In this document: piece by piece, positions 5,736-12,436 of the stretch
Numbering within the stretch: the first letter of the stretch is position 1
How the letters are laid out: each line of letters starts with the position of its first letter
Assembly (NCBI GenBank): GCA_030668025.1
Contig: DAOUUT010000071.1
Location: forward strand, 1-13,978
From: Promethearchaeota archaeon
GTDB taxonomy: Archaea; Asgardarchaeota; Lokiarchaeia; Sigynarchaeales; SOKP01
DNA: 13,978 nucleotides
Direction: 5' to 3'
The notes under the pieces: model-generated
Databases searched by the model: none
Told to the model about the DNA's origin: nothing
The model's input: only the letters and a program-made list of their open reading frames with translations
Position numbers and translations under genes: made by a program

Positions 5736-6632
5736 ATTAGTAAAAAAGAAGAAATACATAAGGAAAACGCTAAAAGTTACGATGCTGAGGCTAATTTTTA
5801 CTACGCGTTGGGCCATGGACTTAGGAGACAGATCATATCCATTATTGGAGAGAATAAATTTACTTCGTTTACATACCTTAAAAAAGAATTAAAGGTAAGT
5901 ACGGGCACGATTTACCACCATTTAGATACTCTATCTCATTTAATTGAACAACATGATGATAAGAAGTATTACTTAACTGAATTGGGGACCCATGCTTACA
6001 ATTCGTTAAAGGATAACATAAATACAATCATTACTCCTGATTTTAGCAAAAAAGAATTTAGTTCGCCAATTTTGAAAGGATTAATGCGTTTGACTCCAAA
6101 AAAATATATTAATTACGAAAGCAACCAAATGATTTATACGATAATTTTTTCACTTACGATTGCTTTAATAGGGGCGATATTTTGCGGTCTGAACGGTTTA
6201 TTTCCTTTATTTCTCTTTTTTGGGCAATCTATAATAGAATTCGAATTTATTGAACCAATTCTTCAAATCATACTTGGAATTGTATTTATAGGCAATATTA
6301 CTTTCTTTTTTCTAATTAACGAAGGCATATGTCGCATAATTTATAAAAAAAAAGAAAATACCTTGAAATTTTTAATTTCTTTTCCCATTATTTTATTTCC
6401 TATAGATATTTACTTAGTATTGCATTTTATCTTATTCTCTACAGGTTCTTTAAATTTACCAGCAGTTAGAATATTAGATAATGTGCTCGTAATTTTATTC
6501 CAAGTATTGTCTTTATGGTTGTTAACATATAATTTAAGTGTGAATAAAAAGTTAAAGATTGAAAATTCGTTAATTATTTCTCTGTTGATCCACTACGGAG
6601 GTTTTTCTATTATCCTTCTACTTTCTATTTAA
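5736..6632 (+). CDS. Membrane-anchored ArsR-like winged-helix transcriptional regulator, apparent AUU start
   Basis: Predicted DNA-binding regulator tethered to the membrane. Residues ~21-95 form an archaeal winged helix: YALGHGLRRQIISII, then FTYLKKELKVSTGTIYHHL (recognition helix), then the wing KKYYLTELG. Residues ~133-298 contain about five membrane helices with a basic cytoplasmic loop (YKKKEN). The frame is open from 5721 but has no ATG, GTG or TTG before the TTG at 5808, which would cut into the first helix of the domain (YYALGHGLRR). ATT at 5736, after GGGGATC, gives the natural N-terminus M-SKKEEIHKENAKSYD and 298 residues. The gene follows a four-helix membrane protein by 19 bp and overlaps the convergent ATP-grasp gene by 8 bp. 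Its target is unknown; autoregulation or a membrane-stress response are possibilities only. Confidence 0.85.
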   Translation: MSKKEEIHKENAKSYDAEANFYYALGHGLRRQIISIIGENKFTSFTYLKKELKVSTGTIYHHLDTLSHLIEQHDDKKYYLTELGTHAYNSLKDNINTIITPDFSKKEFSSPILKGLMRLTPKKYINYESNQMIYTIIFSLTIALIGAIFCGLNGLFPLFLFFGQSIIEFEFIEPILQIILGIVFIGNITFFFLINEGICRIIYKKKENTLKFLISFPIILFPIDIYLVLHFILFSTGSLNLPAVRILDNVLVILFQVLSLWLLTYNLSVNKKLKIENSLIISLLIHYGGFSIILLLSI

Positions 6633-7944
6633 TTGTTTTAAAATTATAATCGTCAAAAATCCCTATAATTCTAGAAATTCTTTTCTCTGAAGATTCTAAA
6701 TCTTTTGTTTTTGTTGCTATAAAACAATAATACAATAAGTCTTGCTCCACAACTGATTTACTTAAAGCAATTGGAGGTGTTACTATTTCTGGAATCAAGT
6801 TCATTAATTTTGGGATAATTATGCCAATAATTTCTTTGGAGGTTTCGTCTCCCACATATTTTAATTCAAGTTGATTAAATTTAGAAAAACCTTGATGAGG
6901 TAATCTTTTTAAATTAAGCGAAGGTTTATCTTGGTTAAAAATCATTTCTAAAGGATTATAATCTAATATATTTCTGATTCCTATATATGATGTGGTCAAT
7001 CTTGGGTTAATCTCAATAAAGTAAATAGAATTATCTGCTTTTTTAATAAAGTCCATACCAAAATAACCTCGAAAACTAGACAAATCCATGTTTTTTAATA
7101 TTTTTTCTAAGCTATCTCTTAAAAACTCGTAATCAACTACAGGAGTAAAACCACCTAAATAGATGGAATCATTAACGGAATCTTTAAATTTTACGATCTG
7201 CGCATTGATGCTTAAAATTATTTGATTCATGGCTCCTGATTTTTTAGAGGATACGCCGTTAATTATTGATACGCTTAGGTCCTCGCCATCTATATATTCT
7301 TGAAGGATATAATTTCTACTTAGATCGAGTTTTTCGTTAGAATCTTCAAAAAAATGGATAATCTGTGCCTTAGATTCAAAATAAAATATAGACTCGGAAC
7401 CAACTCCATCTTCAGGTTTAATTATAACTGGACATCCTAATATCTCAAATTTTTGAAGTACAAATTCTAAATCAAATTCTTTTTTTCTAAATGGGATGCG
7501 ATAAGTTTTGGGTGTATTAACTTTATTTTCCAAGAAGAAGTTATAAGTTTTTAGCTTGTAAGTCCCCAACCAAATTCCTTCTAAATCTACACTTAAAACG
7601 GTCTTTTTATTATCTTTTGCTATTTTAGTCAAATTATAAAGATGATTTGAAAATTCTGGGGCAATAATAAAACAATAAATGCATTCATTTAAACACTCTG
7701 TATAAATTTTTATATAGTCATCATTCTTTCTAACTAGTTTAATTTTATCTGCCTCTAAATATTGAGATAAAAAATTTATTCTAAAATCTAATAAAGTAGT
7801 AATTTGAAAACCTAATTTTTTGAAATCCGCAATTAAAGTCCTTAGCATTGCATAGGCCTCGCAAAATAAAGACGAAGGAATATCAACTTTATTGTATCCT
7901 CCTCCACTCACAAATTCAAAAATAAATATTTTTTGATTAGCCAT
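6625..7944 (-). CDS. ATP-grasp ligase, COG1821 / MfnD-like
   Basis: Predicted ATP-dependent carboxylate-amine ligase. The N-terminus (FEFVSGGGYNKV, then SLFCEAYAMLRTLIADF) resembles COG1821 ATP-grasp enzymes, which include tyramine-glutamate ligase MfnD of methanofuran biosynthesis and related enzymes of C1-pterin gene clusters. ATP-grasp elements are in order: CPVIIKPEDGVGSESIF (171-187, ATP-binding Lys and flexible loop), YILQEYIDGEDLSVSII (212-228, adenine hinge), GYFGMDFI and FIEINPRLT (metal-binding Glu311 and Asn313). At 439 residues it is longer than MfnD, with an ~90-residue C-terminal extension after the core. The start is ATG at 7944 with TTTTAAAA boxes about 30 bp upstream. The substrate is not settled by sequence; no other methanofuran gene is in the window. 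Confidence 0.85.
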   Translation of the reverse strand: MANQKIFIFEFVSGGGYNKVDIPSSLFCEAYAMLRTLIADFKKLGFQITTLLDFRINFLSQYLEADKIKLVRKNDDYIKIYTECLNECIYCFIIAPEFSNHLYNLTKIAKDNKKTVLSVDLEGIWLGTYKLKTYNFFLENKVNTPKTYRIPFRKKEFDLEFVLQKFEILGCPVIIKPEDGVGSESIFYFESKAQIIHFFEDSNEKLDLSRNYILQEYIDGEDLSVSIINGVSSKKSGAMNQIILSINAQIVKFKDSVNDSIYLGGFTPVVDYEFLRDSLEKILKNMDLSSFRGYFGMDFIKKADNSIYFIEINPRLTTSYIGIRNILDYNPLEMIFNQDKPSLNLKRLPHQGFSKFNQLELKYVGDETSKEIIGIIIPKLMNLIPEIVTPPIALSKSVVEQDLLYYCFIATKTKDLESSEKRISRIIGIFDDYNFKTIK

Positions 7945-7969
7945 TTTTAATGTATATTAATTTTCATAA

Positions 7970-7990
7970 TTTTAAAATGGTTTTAAAATG
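7970..7990. repeat. Tandem 10-bp direct repeat in a divergent promoter
   Basis: TTTTAAAATG occurs at 7970-7979 and again at 7981-7990, spaced 11 bp apart, about one helical turn. Each copy contains the palindrome TTTTAAAA. The first is centred ~30 bp before the ATP-grasp start at 7944, so it may be that gene's TATA element; the second could be a duplicate TATA or a regulator site. Confidence 0.5.
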
Positions 7991-8018
7991 ATGATTAAAT
8001 TATTTTAATTAACTGAAA

Positions 8019-8029
8019 TTTAAATAAAA
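8019..8029 (+). promoter_or_regulatory. TATA-like promoter of the BRO1-like gene (leaderless)
   Basis: TTTAAATAAAA is centred about 23 bp before the ATG at 8047 and preceded by CTGAAA, which could serve as BRE. The spacing implies transcription starts at the start codon, and no ribosome binding site is present. Confidence 0.45.
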
Positions 8030-8046
8030 AACTATAAGTGTAGAAT

Positions 8047-9285
8047 ATGACTTTTTTTACAGACGAGATAATGCAGCGTATTAGATATCTGCATTATAAA
8101 ATAAAGAAAATTGAAGAAGCTTTAGAAAAAGAAGAAGAAAGTTTTCATTTAGACGATTTAAACCTTGTTCTAGAGTACACCAAAATTTTAAACATTAATT
8201 ATCAAAATGAAGACCAATATAAAATTTTAAAAGATTTAGACATTACACCAATTTTTTTAGAACCTTTAGACAACAATAAGGAAATTCAGATAAGAGATTT
8301 AATGTTTGAGTGTGCGCGTACTTTATGGGTGATGGCAAGGGCCTATTCGCATATCTCAGAAAAATTTGAAGATGAGGAAGATTGGGAAGATGCAATAATA
8401 GCGATGGTAGAATGCAGCAAAATGTATAAAACTGCTGCGTATTTTAGTGCCGCATCTGTTAATCAGACCGAAATAGGCTTAACTCTTTCATCTGAAAATC
8501 TTGAATTAAATTCAGAGGAGACTCGAATTTTAGCACAAAGTATTGCTGCGTTAAAGGAAGAAAATTCTGATAATATCTATTTCGCTTCAAAATTATATGC
8601 GGGATTAAGCTCTTTGTCAAAAAGATTATTTTATTTGAAAAAACACGAAGAGAAGAAAAAGCAACAATTAAGAGCTCAATTTCACTTTGATATGGGTAAA
8701 GCTTGCAATCTTAAAGCTCAAGCTTCGTTAGAATCTTCTATTACAAATATAAATAAAGACAAAGTTAGAAAGTTACAACAAAAAGCATTTTTCTATTACG
8801 AAAAATCTAAAGAAATCTGGAATGAAATGATCCAAGAGTTATCTGATTTATCAACCGAAGAAAAAAGCAATATTGACGGTAATTTGTCTATTGTTACGGA
8901 TATCTTGAAAGAAAATAAAATAGATGTTTTAAATTACGACGATATTAAAAGAATTCAGGATCCTGAACCAATTATTATTATTCCAGAAAATTTAGCACCG
9001 TTCGTTCCAAAAAGCACTATATATTTAACCAAATTTGTACCTAAGGATTTAAATATTAAGAGGTTTAAAACATTCCAAAAAAGAAAACTGGAACAAAAAA
9101 TACCCTATAGTAAACGAGAGCGATTGATAGACAAAAAAGCAGGTATCGTAAGAACGATTAGTGAGTTGAAAGTGCTTAAAGATAATAAGGAAATTGAAGT
9201 GGAAAAATTTGCAGAGCTAATGGAAAAATATTCGACTAAAATGAAAATGTGCGACACCGCATTAGAAAAATTAGCTAAACTGTAA
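8047..9285 (+). CDS. BRO1-domain-like (Alix/Bro1-type) all-helical protein
   Basis: In eukaryotes BRO1 domains bind the C-terminal helix of ESCRT-III subunits. This 412-residue cytoplasmic protein is almost entirely helical and follows the BRO1 pattern in order: an N-terminal helical pair (10-50); a strand-like IFLEPLDNN before RDLMFECARTLWVMARAYSHI (83-103), like the BRO1 'FEKASVLFNIAALYSQ' helix; AMVECSKMYKTAAYFSAAS (119-137), like the 'FQKAAGAF' helix; RILAQSIAALKE (160-171), like 'LMLAQAQE'; SKLYAGLSSLSKRL; a TPR-like pair (QLRAQFHFDMGKACNLKAQ and QKAFFYYEKSKEIWNEMI); and a final PEPIIIIPENLAPFVPK...LTKFVPKD, like the closing 'vP..lp.I....lvkp' segment. A basic linker and helical tail (340-412) follow. 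This is homology by eye, not by search. A generic TPR-like helical protein is the alternative. No ESCRT gene is adjacent. Confidence 0.6.
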   Translation: MTFFTDEIMQRIRYLHYKIKKIEEALEKEEESFHLDDLNLVLEYTKILNINYQNEDQYKILKDLDITPIFLEPLDNNKEIQIRDLMFECARTLWVMARAYSHISEKFEDEEDWEDAIIAMVECSKMYKTAAYFSAASVNQTEIGLTLSSENLELNSEETRILAQSIAALKEENSDNIYFASKLYAGLSSLSKRLFYLKKHEEKKKQQLRAQFHFDMGKACNLKAQASLESSITNINKDKVRKLQQKAFFYYEKSKEIWNEMIQELSDLSTEEKSNIDGNLSIVTDILKENKIDVLNYDDIKRIQDPEPIIIIPENLAPFVPKSTIYLTKFVPKDLNIKRFKTFQKRKLEQKIPYSKRERLIDKKAGIVRTISELKVLKDNKEIEVEKFAELMEKYSTKMKMCDTALEKLAKL

Positions 9286-9292
9286 TTCAAGA

Positions 9293-9318
9293 AAATATAT
9301 TTTTATCTAAAATTTTTA
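9293..9318 (+). terminator. T-rich bidirectional terminator region
   Basis: The 57-bp gap between the convergent 8047-9285 (+) and 9343-9816 (-) genes contains T-runs on the plus strand (TATTTTTATC, AATTTTTAAT) and matching A/T runs that read as T-tracts on the minus strand. It is a plausible archaeal terminator for both genes, with no hairpin. Confidence 0.35.
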
Positions 9319-9342
9319 ATAATACTGATTTTAATAATCTTC

Positions 9343-9816
9343 TTAAGGTTCTAAGTATAATTTACGATTTTTTTCTAATTCAAACTTTCTTTCAGTTTCA
9401 GTTATAAAGAGAAGATCGTAAACTTCTTTAAATACAACCCCAAATAACAATGTTTCTATAATGAGATTTAAGTAAACCATCATTACTAGCAACTCGTGCA
9501 AATTAAGAAATAAAAGTGATAAAAAAGTAAAATAAAAGGGTGAATAGACTAAAGATACGATTCCAATCCTTTTTCCAAAATTAATAACGTGTTTATCTTC
9601 TAATTTAAAAACTTTTTCTAATTTTAACGCTTCTATTAAGTAGTAGATGCTAAAACTCATATTTATTATTGTTAAAAAAACGATAAAATCTCTTTCTTCA
9701 GGTTCCAATGCAATATATGGTTTTAAAATAAGCGAGCTTATTAAAAAAGTAAGCGATATAATAAATTGAAACAACGATATTGACAATAAACCGTCGTGAA
9801 AGTTCTTATAATCCAT
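9343..9816 (-). CDS. Small four-helix membrane protein, unknown function
   Basis: I do not recognise this 157-residue protein. Hydrophobic segments lie at about residues 11-31, 43-63, 84-105 and 107-129. A charged cytoplasmic-looking loop (LEKVFKLEDKH) separates helices 2 and 3, and a strongly charged C-terminal tail (TETERKFELEKNRKL) closes the protein. No catalytic motif is seen. The start is ATG at 9816; a TATA-like box 26 bp upstream makes it a likely leaderless gene. It is divergent from the large membrane protein at 9933, with 116 bp between them, and convergent with the BRO1-like gene. Confidence 0.7.
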   Translation of the reverse strand: MDYKNFHDGLLSISLFQFIISLTFLISSLILKPYIALEPEERDFIVFLTIINMSFSIYYLIEALKLEKVFKLEDKHVINFGKRIGIVSLVYSPFYFTFLSLLFLNLHELLVMMVYLNLIIETLLFGVVFKEVYDLLFITETERKFELEKNRKLYLEP

Positions 9817-9836
9817 TTTTTATTTAATTCTAAATT

Positions 9837-9846
9837 TATTTATATT
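9837..9846 (-). promoter_or_regulatory. TATA-like promoter of the 9343-9816 gene (leaderless)
   Basis: The minus strand reads ATATAAATAA, centred about 26 bp before the ATG at 9816. The perfect palindrome TTGAATTCAA (9846-9855) abuts it on the upstream side, where BRE or an operator would lie. Confidence 0.5.
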
Positions 9847-9855
9847 TGAATTCAA
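9846..9855. promoter_or_regulatory. Palindrome TTGAATTCAA beside a TATA box, possible operator
   Basis: A 10-bp perfect palindrome lies directly upstream of the TATA-like box of the 9816 gene in a divergent intergenic region. A bound dimeric regulator here would be expected to affect TBP/TFB binding. The sequence is AT-rich, so chance occurrence is possible. Confidence 0.25.
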
Positions 9856-9932
9856 TTATTTTTAAATTATTAAAATTGAAATTTTATTAAAGATAAAAAC
9901 AAAAGATATATTAATATTTTTGATAAATTATC

Positions 9933-11636
9933 GTGCATCTGATGAGTTATTTAAACAACGAAGAAATTGAAAAATTAAAATTAACGCACCCTAAAAAGCG
10001 AATCTTGCGCTTTATTTTTCTATTTACTGGACTTTTTATAATGTTTTTAGGATTTTTATTCTTATTTATAGGATTTGATTTTGAAATAACCCTCGAAGGT
10101 TTTAATCTCTCGTTATTTGTTGATATCCTAATAATTGTTTTTGGAGGGATAATAACATCAAAATTTTTCATCACTCCCTATTACATCCGGGAAAATTCTT
10201 TGACAATAAAAAGAATGCGGGATTTAAGAGAACCAGTAGAAACATTCGTTAAATTTAATTCAATTACGTTAACAAGAGGCTTGGCTGCATTACTTTTAAT
10301 CAGTATTGGCATATATTCTTTTCTTATATTCGGAATTGATATTGGTCACGAAGTAAAATATGGGAGCGCTGTATTCCTTGGTGGGCCATCGTGGTTTTAT
10401 GTTACTGGGCTTCCAATGCTAGGAATTGGGCTGGGTTTGATAATATATTTTCTATTGAGTCCCTTTCAGGGAGTGTTCTCTAAATCTAAGAATTTTCTAT
10501 TCTTTAACGAAATAAGACCTGGGTTTCCGTGGTTAACGGAAATTCCAAGAAAAGACATTGAAGTGCTTCGATATCAAAATAATCACACGGGGCCGAAACT
10601 AGCTTGGATTATAATAATGATTCCTTTCATAGTTTTACAACTTATGACAGCAATCCCCTTATTTGCTGCTGAAAGAGCAGGACCAGAATTTGTACTATCT
10701 TGGACTTTTGTCGTTATTTCTATTGTAGATATCCTTGCCTTAATTATTTTGGTTATGTTTCAGCAAAACTATTTTGAAATCGCTACAAAGGAGAGACTTT
10801 ATGAAATGTGGTTTTCTCCCGTGAAATTAAAAAAACAAACTCAGTTCAATGAGGATTTTAGCACTTATTTAGATTGTAATCCAAAATTACGAGAGGGAGA
10901 GGAATTAAATAAGAGTGGATTATTTTCAGATGTAAGTACGACTAATTTTCAATTATTCAACTTAGTCTTTGGGTTGTTTTTAATAATATTTGCAATAATT
11001 ATGTTAACGCAGATGGTATTTTTTGGTCCTTTTGTTTGGTGGATCTCCTTAATGTATGGTTTAATGCTATTTGTAAAATCTCTCCTTTACGATTTTAGTA
11101 ATAAAGATGGAGATATACTACAATTTGACGAAGATTTAAAGAAATTTAGGTTCAAACGATCTTTTCACTATAAATTTCACTATGTTGCCGCAAATAATAT
11201 AGAGTCGATCAACGTGAGAAAGTGGTATAGAAAATTGGATTTTTTTGATATATTTGGAATAAGCGGATTACTGGTATTTATGACGATTCAACAAGTAGAA
11301 GGGTGGGTAATTGCTGATACAATGGATTTAATAATTGATAATCTTCTAAGCACTTCGTTATTGTGTGTTGTGATAGTCTTCATAATATTTTATTTATGCC
11401 TTCCAATCGATGTTGTGGAATTTAAAACCGCATCTGTAACCTATAGAATTCCAATTACTTTAGATTTAAAAGAAGACCGTCTTATCAATAAGTATCTAAA
11501 GAATCTGAAAGTTTTCCCGAAGGAGGTTCTAAAACCCGACATGAAAAAAACTTTTTTTACGAGATTGGGGGCTATAAGTGCCTTCATAATTGACGCATTA
11601 ATATATATAGCAATTTATTTTGCTTTTTCATTTTAA
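9933..11636 (+). CDS. Large multi-pass membrane protein with repeated soluble PH-like segments, unknown function
   Basis: I cannot assign a function to this 567-residue protein. About ten to eleven hydrophobic segments occur, roughly at 26-47, 58-80, 112-133, 153-175, 223-245, 255-277, 342-362, 366-387, 440-455, 475-497 and 545-567. They come mostly in pairs, each pair followed by a soluble strand-rich stretch: SLTIKRMRDLREPVETF (~90-105), NFLFFNEIRPGF...IPRKDIEVLRY (~184-215), and DILQFDEDLKKFRFKRS...NNIESINVRKWY (~393-433). Strand-rich segments after a membrane hairpin resemble bacterial PH-like (bPH2/YdbT-type) proteins, suggesting internal duplication; this is tentative. Two starts are possible: GTG at 9933, about 25 bp after the TATA-like box (leaderless), or ATG at 9942. 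It is divergent from the 9816 gene; the following 56 bp separate it from the 96-residue gene. Confidence 0.75.
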   Translation: MHLMSYLNNEEIEKLKLTHPKKRILRFIFLFTGLFIMFLGFLFLFIGFDFEITLEGFNLSLFVDILIIVFGGIITSKFFITPYYIRENSLTIKRMRDLREPVETFVKFNSITLTRGLAALLLISIGIYSFLIFGIDIGHEVKYGSAVFLGGPSWFYVTGLPMLGIGLGLIIYFLLSPFQGVFSKSKNFLFFNEIRPGFPWLTEIPRKDIEVLRYQNNHTGPKLAWIIIMIPFIVLQLMTAIPLFAAERAGPEFVLSWTFVVISIVDILALIILVMFQQNYFEIATKERLYEMWFSPVKLKKQTQFNEDFSTYLDCNPKLREGEELNKSGLFSDVSTTNFQLFNLVFGLFLIIFAIIMLTQMVFFGPFVWWISLMYGLMLFVKSLLYDFSNKDGDILQFDEDLKKFRFKRSFHYKFHYVAANNIESINVRKWYRKLDFFDIFGISGLLVFMTIQQVEGWVIADTMDLIIDNLLSTSLLCVVIVFIIFYLCLPIDVVEFKTASVTYRIPITLDLKEDRLINKYLKNLKVFPKEVLKPDMKKTFFTRLGAISAFIIDALIYIAIYFAFSF

Positions 11637-11656
11637 AATTTCCTTTTGATATCTTT

Positions 11657-11667
11657 AATTATAATAA
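11657..11667 (+). promoter_or_regulatory. Possible TATA-like promoter for the 11693-13156 gene run
   Basis: AATTATAATAA is centred about 31 bp before the GTG at 11693 and 37 bp before the ATG at 11699. It would drive the 96-residue gene, the Fe-S scaffold and the hydrolase as one transcript. Confidence 0.3.
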
Positions 11668-11692
11668 GTAATTAATTTTAAGAGAAATTTTA

Positions 11693-11983
11693 GTGCATAT
11701 GTCTGATCAATTAAAATTAGGCTTATACATGAAAAATATGCTTTCTGACTTAATTTATATTAACAGTATTATTGCTACTGAATTAATGAAAATTACTGAA
11801 AATTTAGCCGCACTAAGGCACGGAGAGGAATTTTTGAAAAAAAGCAGTTGTTTACGCGAACACGACGCCTTAAATCGGGAAATTTTAGGTGTTCTAGAGA
11901 AATACAATAAAGCTCCAAACGAAATTACAAGAAAAGAGCATTTAGAGAAACACGTTTTGAACCATTTGGAGGACAATAAATAG
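11693..11983 (+). CDS. Small helical protein paired with an Fe-S scaffold, unknown function
   Basis: I do not recognise this 96-residue protein. It is predicted helical throughout, amphipathic in the N-terminal half (LKLGLYMKNMLSDLIYINS) and rich in His, Glu and Lys in the second half, with a single cysteine (SSCLREHD, Cys53). There is no membrane helix. Two starts are possible: GTG at 11693, or ATG at 11699, which I consider slightly more likely to be used. Its stop codon TAG is separated by one base from the ATG of the IscU-like gene, so the two are almost certainly co-transcribed and translationally coupled. This makes a role in Fe-S scaffold function, or simple co-regulation, the best context-based guess. 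Confidence 0.7.
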   Translation: MHMSDQLKLGLYMKNMLSDLIYINSIIATELMKITENLAALRHGEEFLKKSSCLREHDALNREILGVLEKYNKAPNEITRKEHLEKHVLNHLEDNK

Positions 11984-11984
11984 G

Positions 11985-12425
11985 ATGCCTAAAGATGAGG
12001 ATGATTTTGATAATTTTGTTGAGAAACTCCAACAAGAAATAATAGATAAAGAAATTAAAGCCTTTAACAAATATGTTGTTGATTTATATCATAATCCAAA
12101 AAATTGGGGGATACCGTCTAATTTCACAGTTTCCCATTCATATAAAGGACCATGTAACGACACCATGGAATTTTTTTTAACAATTAAAGATGGAATAATT
12201 GAGAACGCAAATTTCTATACTGATGGTTGTGGAGCGACGGTAGCAACAGGAAGCCAAACTACATTATTAATTGAAGGAAAGCCTATTGAATTTGCAGAGA
12301 ATTTGAAACCAGAAGATATCGATCGCGAGTTACACGGATTACCCGACGATCATAAACATTGTTTAGAATTAACCGTGAGAACTTTAAAGAGGGTAATTGA
12401 AAAATATAAAAACAATAAGGTTTAA
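11985..12425 (+). CDS. IscU/NifU-type Fe-S cluster assembly scaffold protein
   Basis: Cytoplasmic scaffold on which Fe-S clusters are built before transfer to apo-proteins. The 146 residues carry the IscU/NifU N-terminal fold and its three cluster ligands: Cys57 in GPCNDTM (with Asp59, the residue that promotes cluster release), Cys82 in DGCGATVATGSQ, and Cys126 in HKHCLEL. HNPKNWG (36-42) and LPDDHKHC (119-126) are further family landmarks. A highly charged ~25-residue N-terminal helix (PKDEDDFDNFVEKLQQE) precedes the fold and is longer than in bacterial IscU. The gene begins one base after the upstream 96-residue gene; GGAGG inside that gene (~11967-11971) may help initiation. No cysteine desulfurase is in the window. 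The alpha/beta hydrolase follows after 11 bp. Confidence 0.92.
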   Translation: MPKDEDDFDNFVEKLQQEIIDKEIKAFNKYVVDLYHNPKNWGIPSNFTVSHSYKGPCNDTMEFFLTIKDGIIENANFYTDGCGATVATGSQTTLLIEGKPIEFAENLKPEDIDRELHGLPDDHKHCLELTVRTLKRVIEKYKNNKV

Positions 12426-12436
12426 TTAATCTTAAC

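Noticed and set aside
9105..9290. Minus-strand open frame of 61 codons
   Set aside because: Antisense to the BRO1-like gene's 3' end, low complexity, and no promoter.
9947..10174. Minus-strand open frame of 75 codons
   Set aside because: Antisense to the start of the large membrane protein; its Lys/Asn-rich composition reflects the complement of hydrophobic codons.
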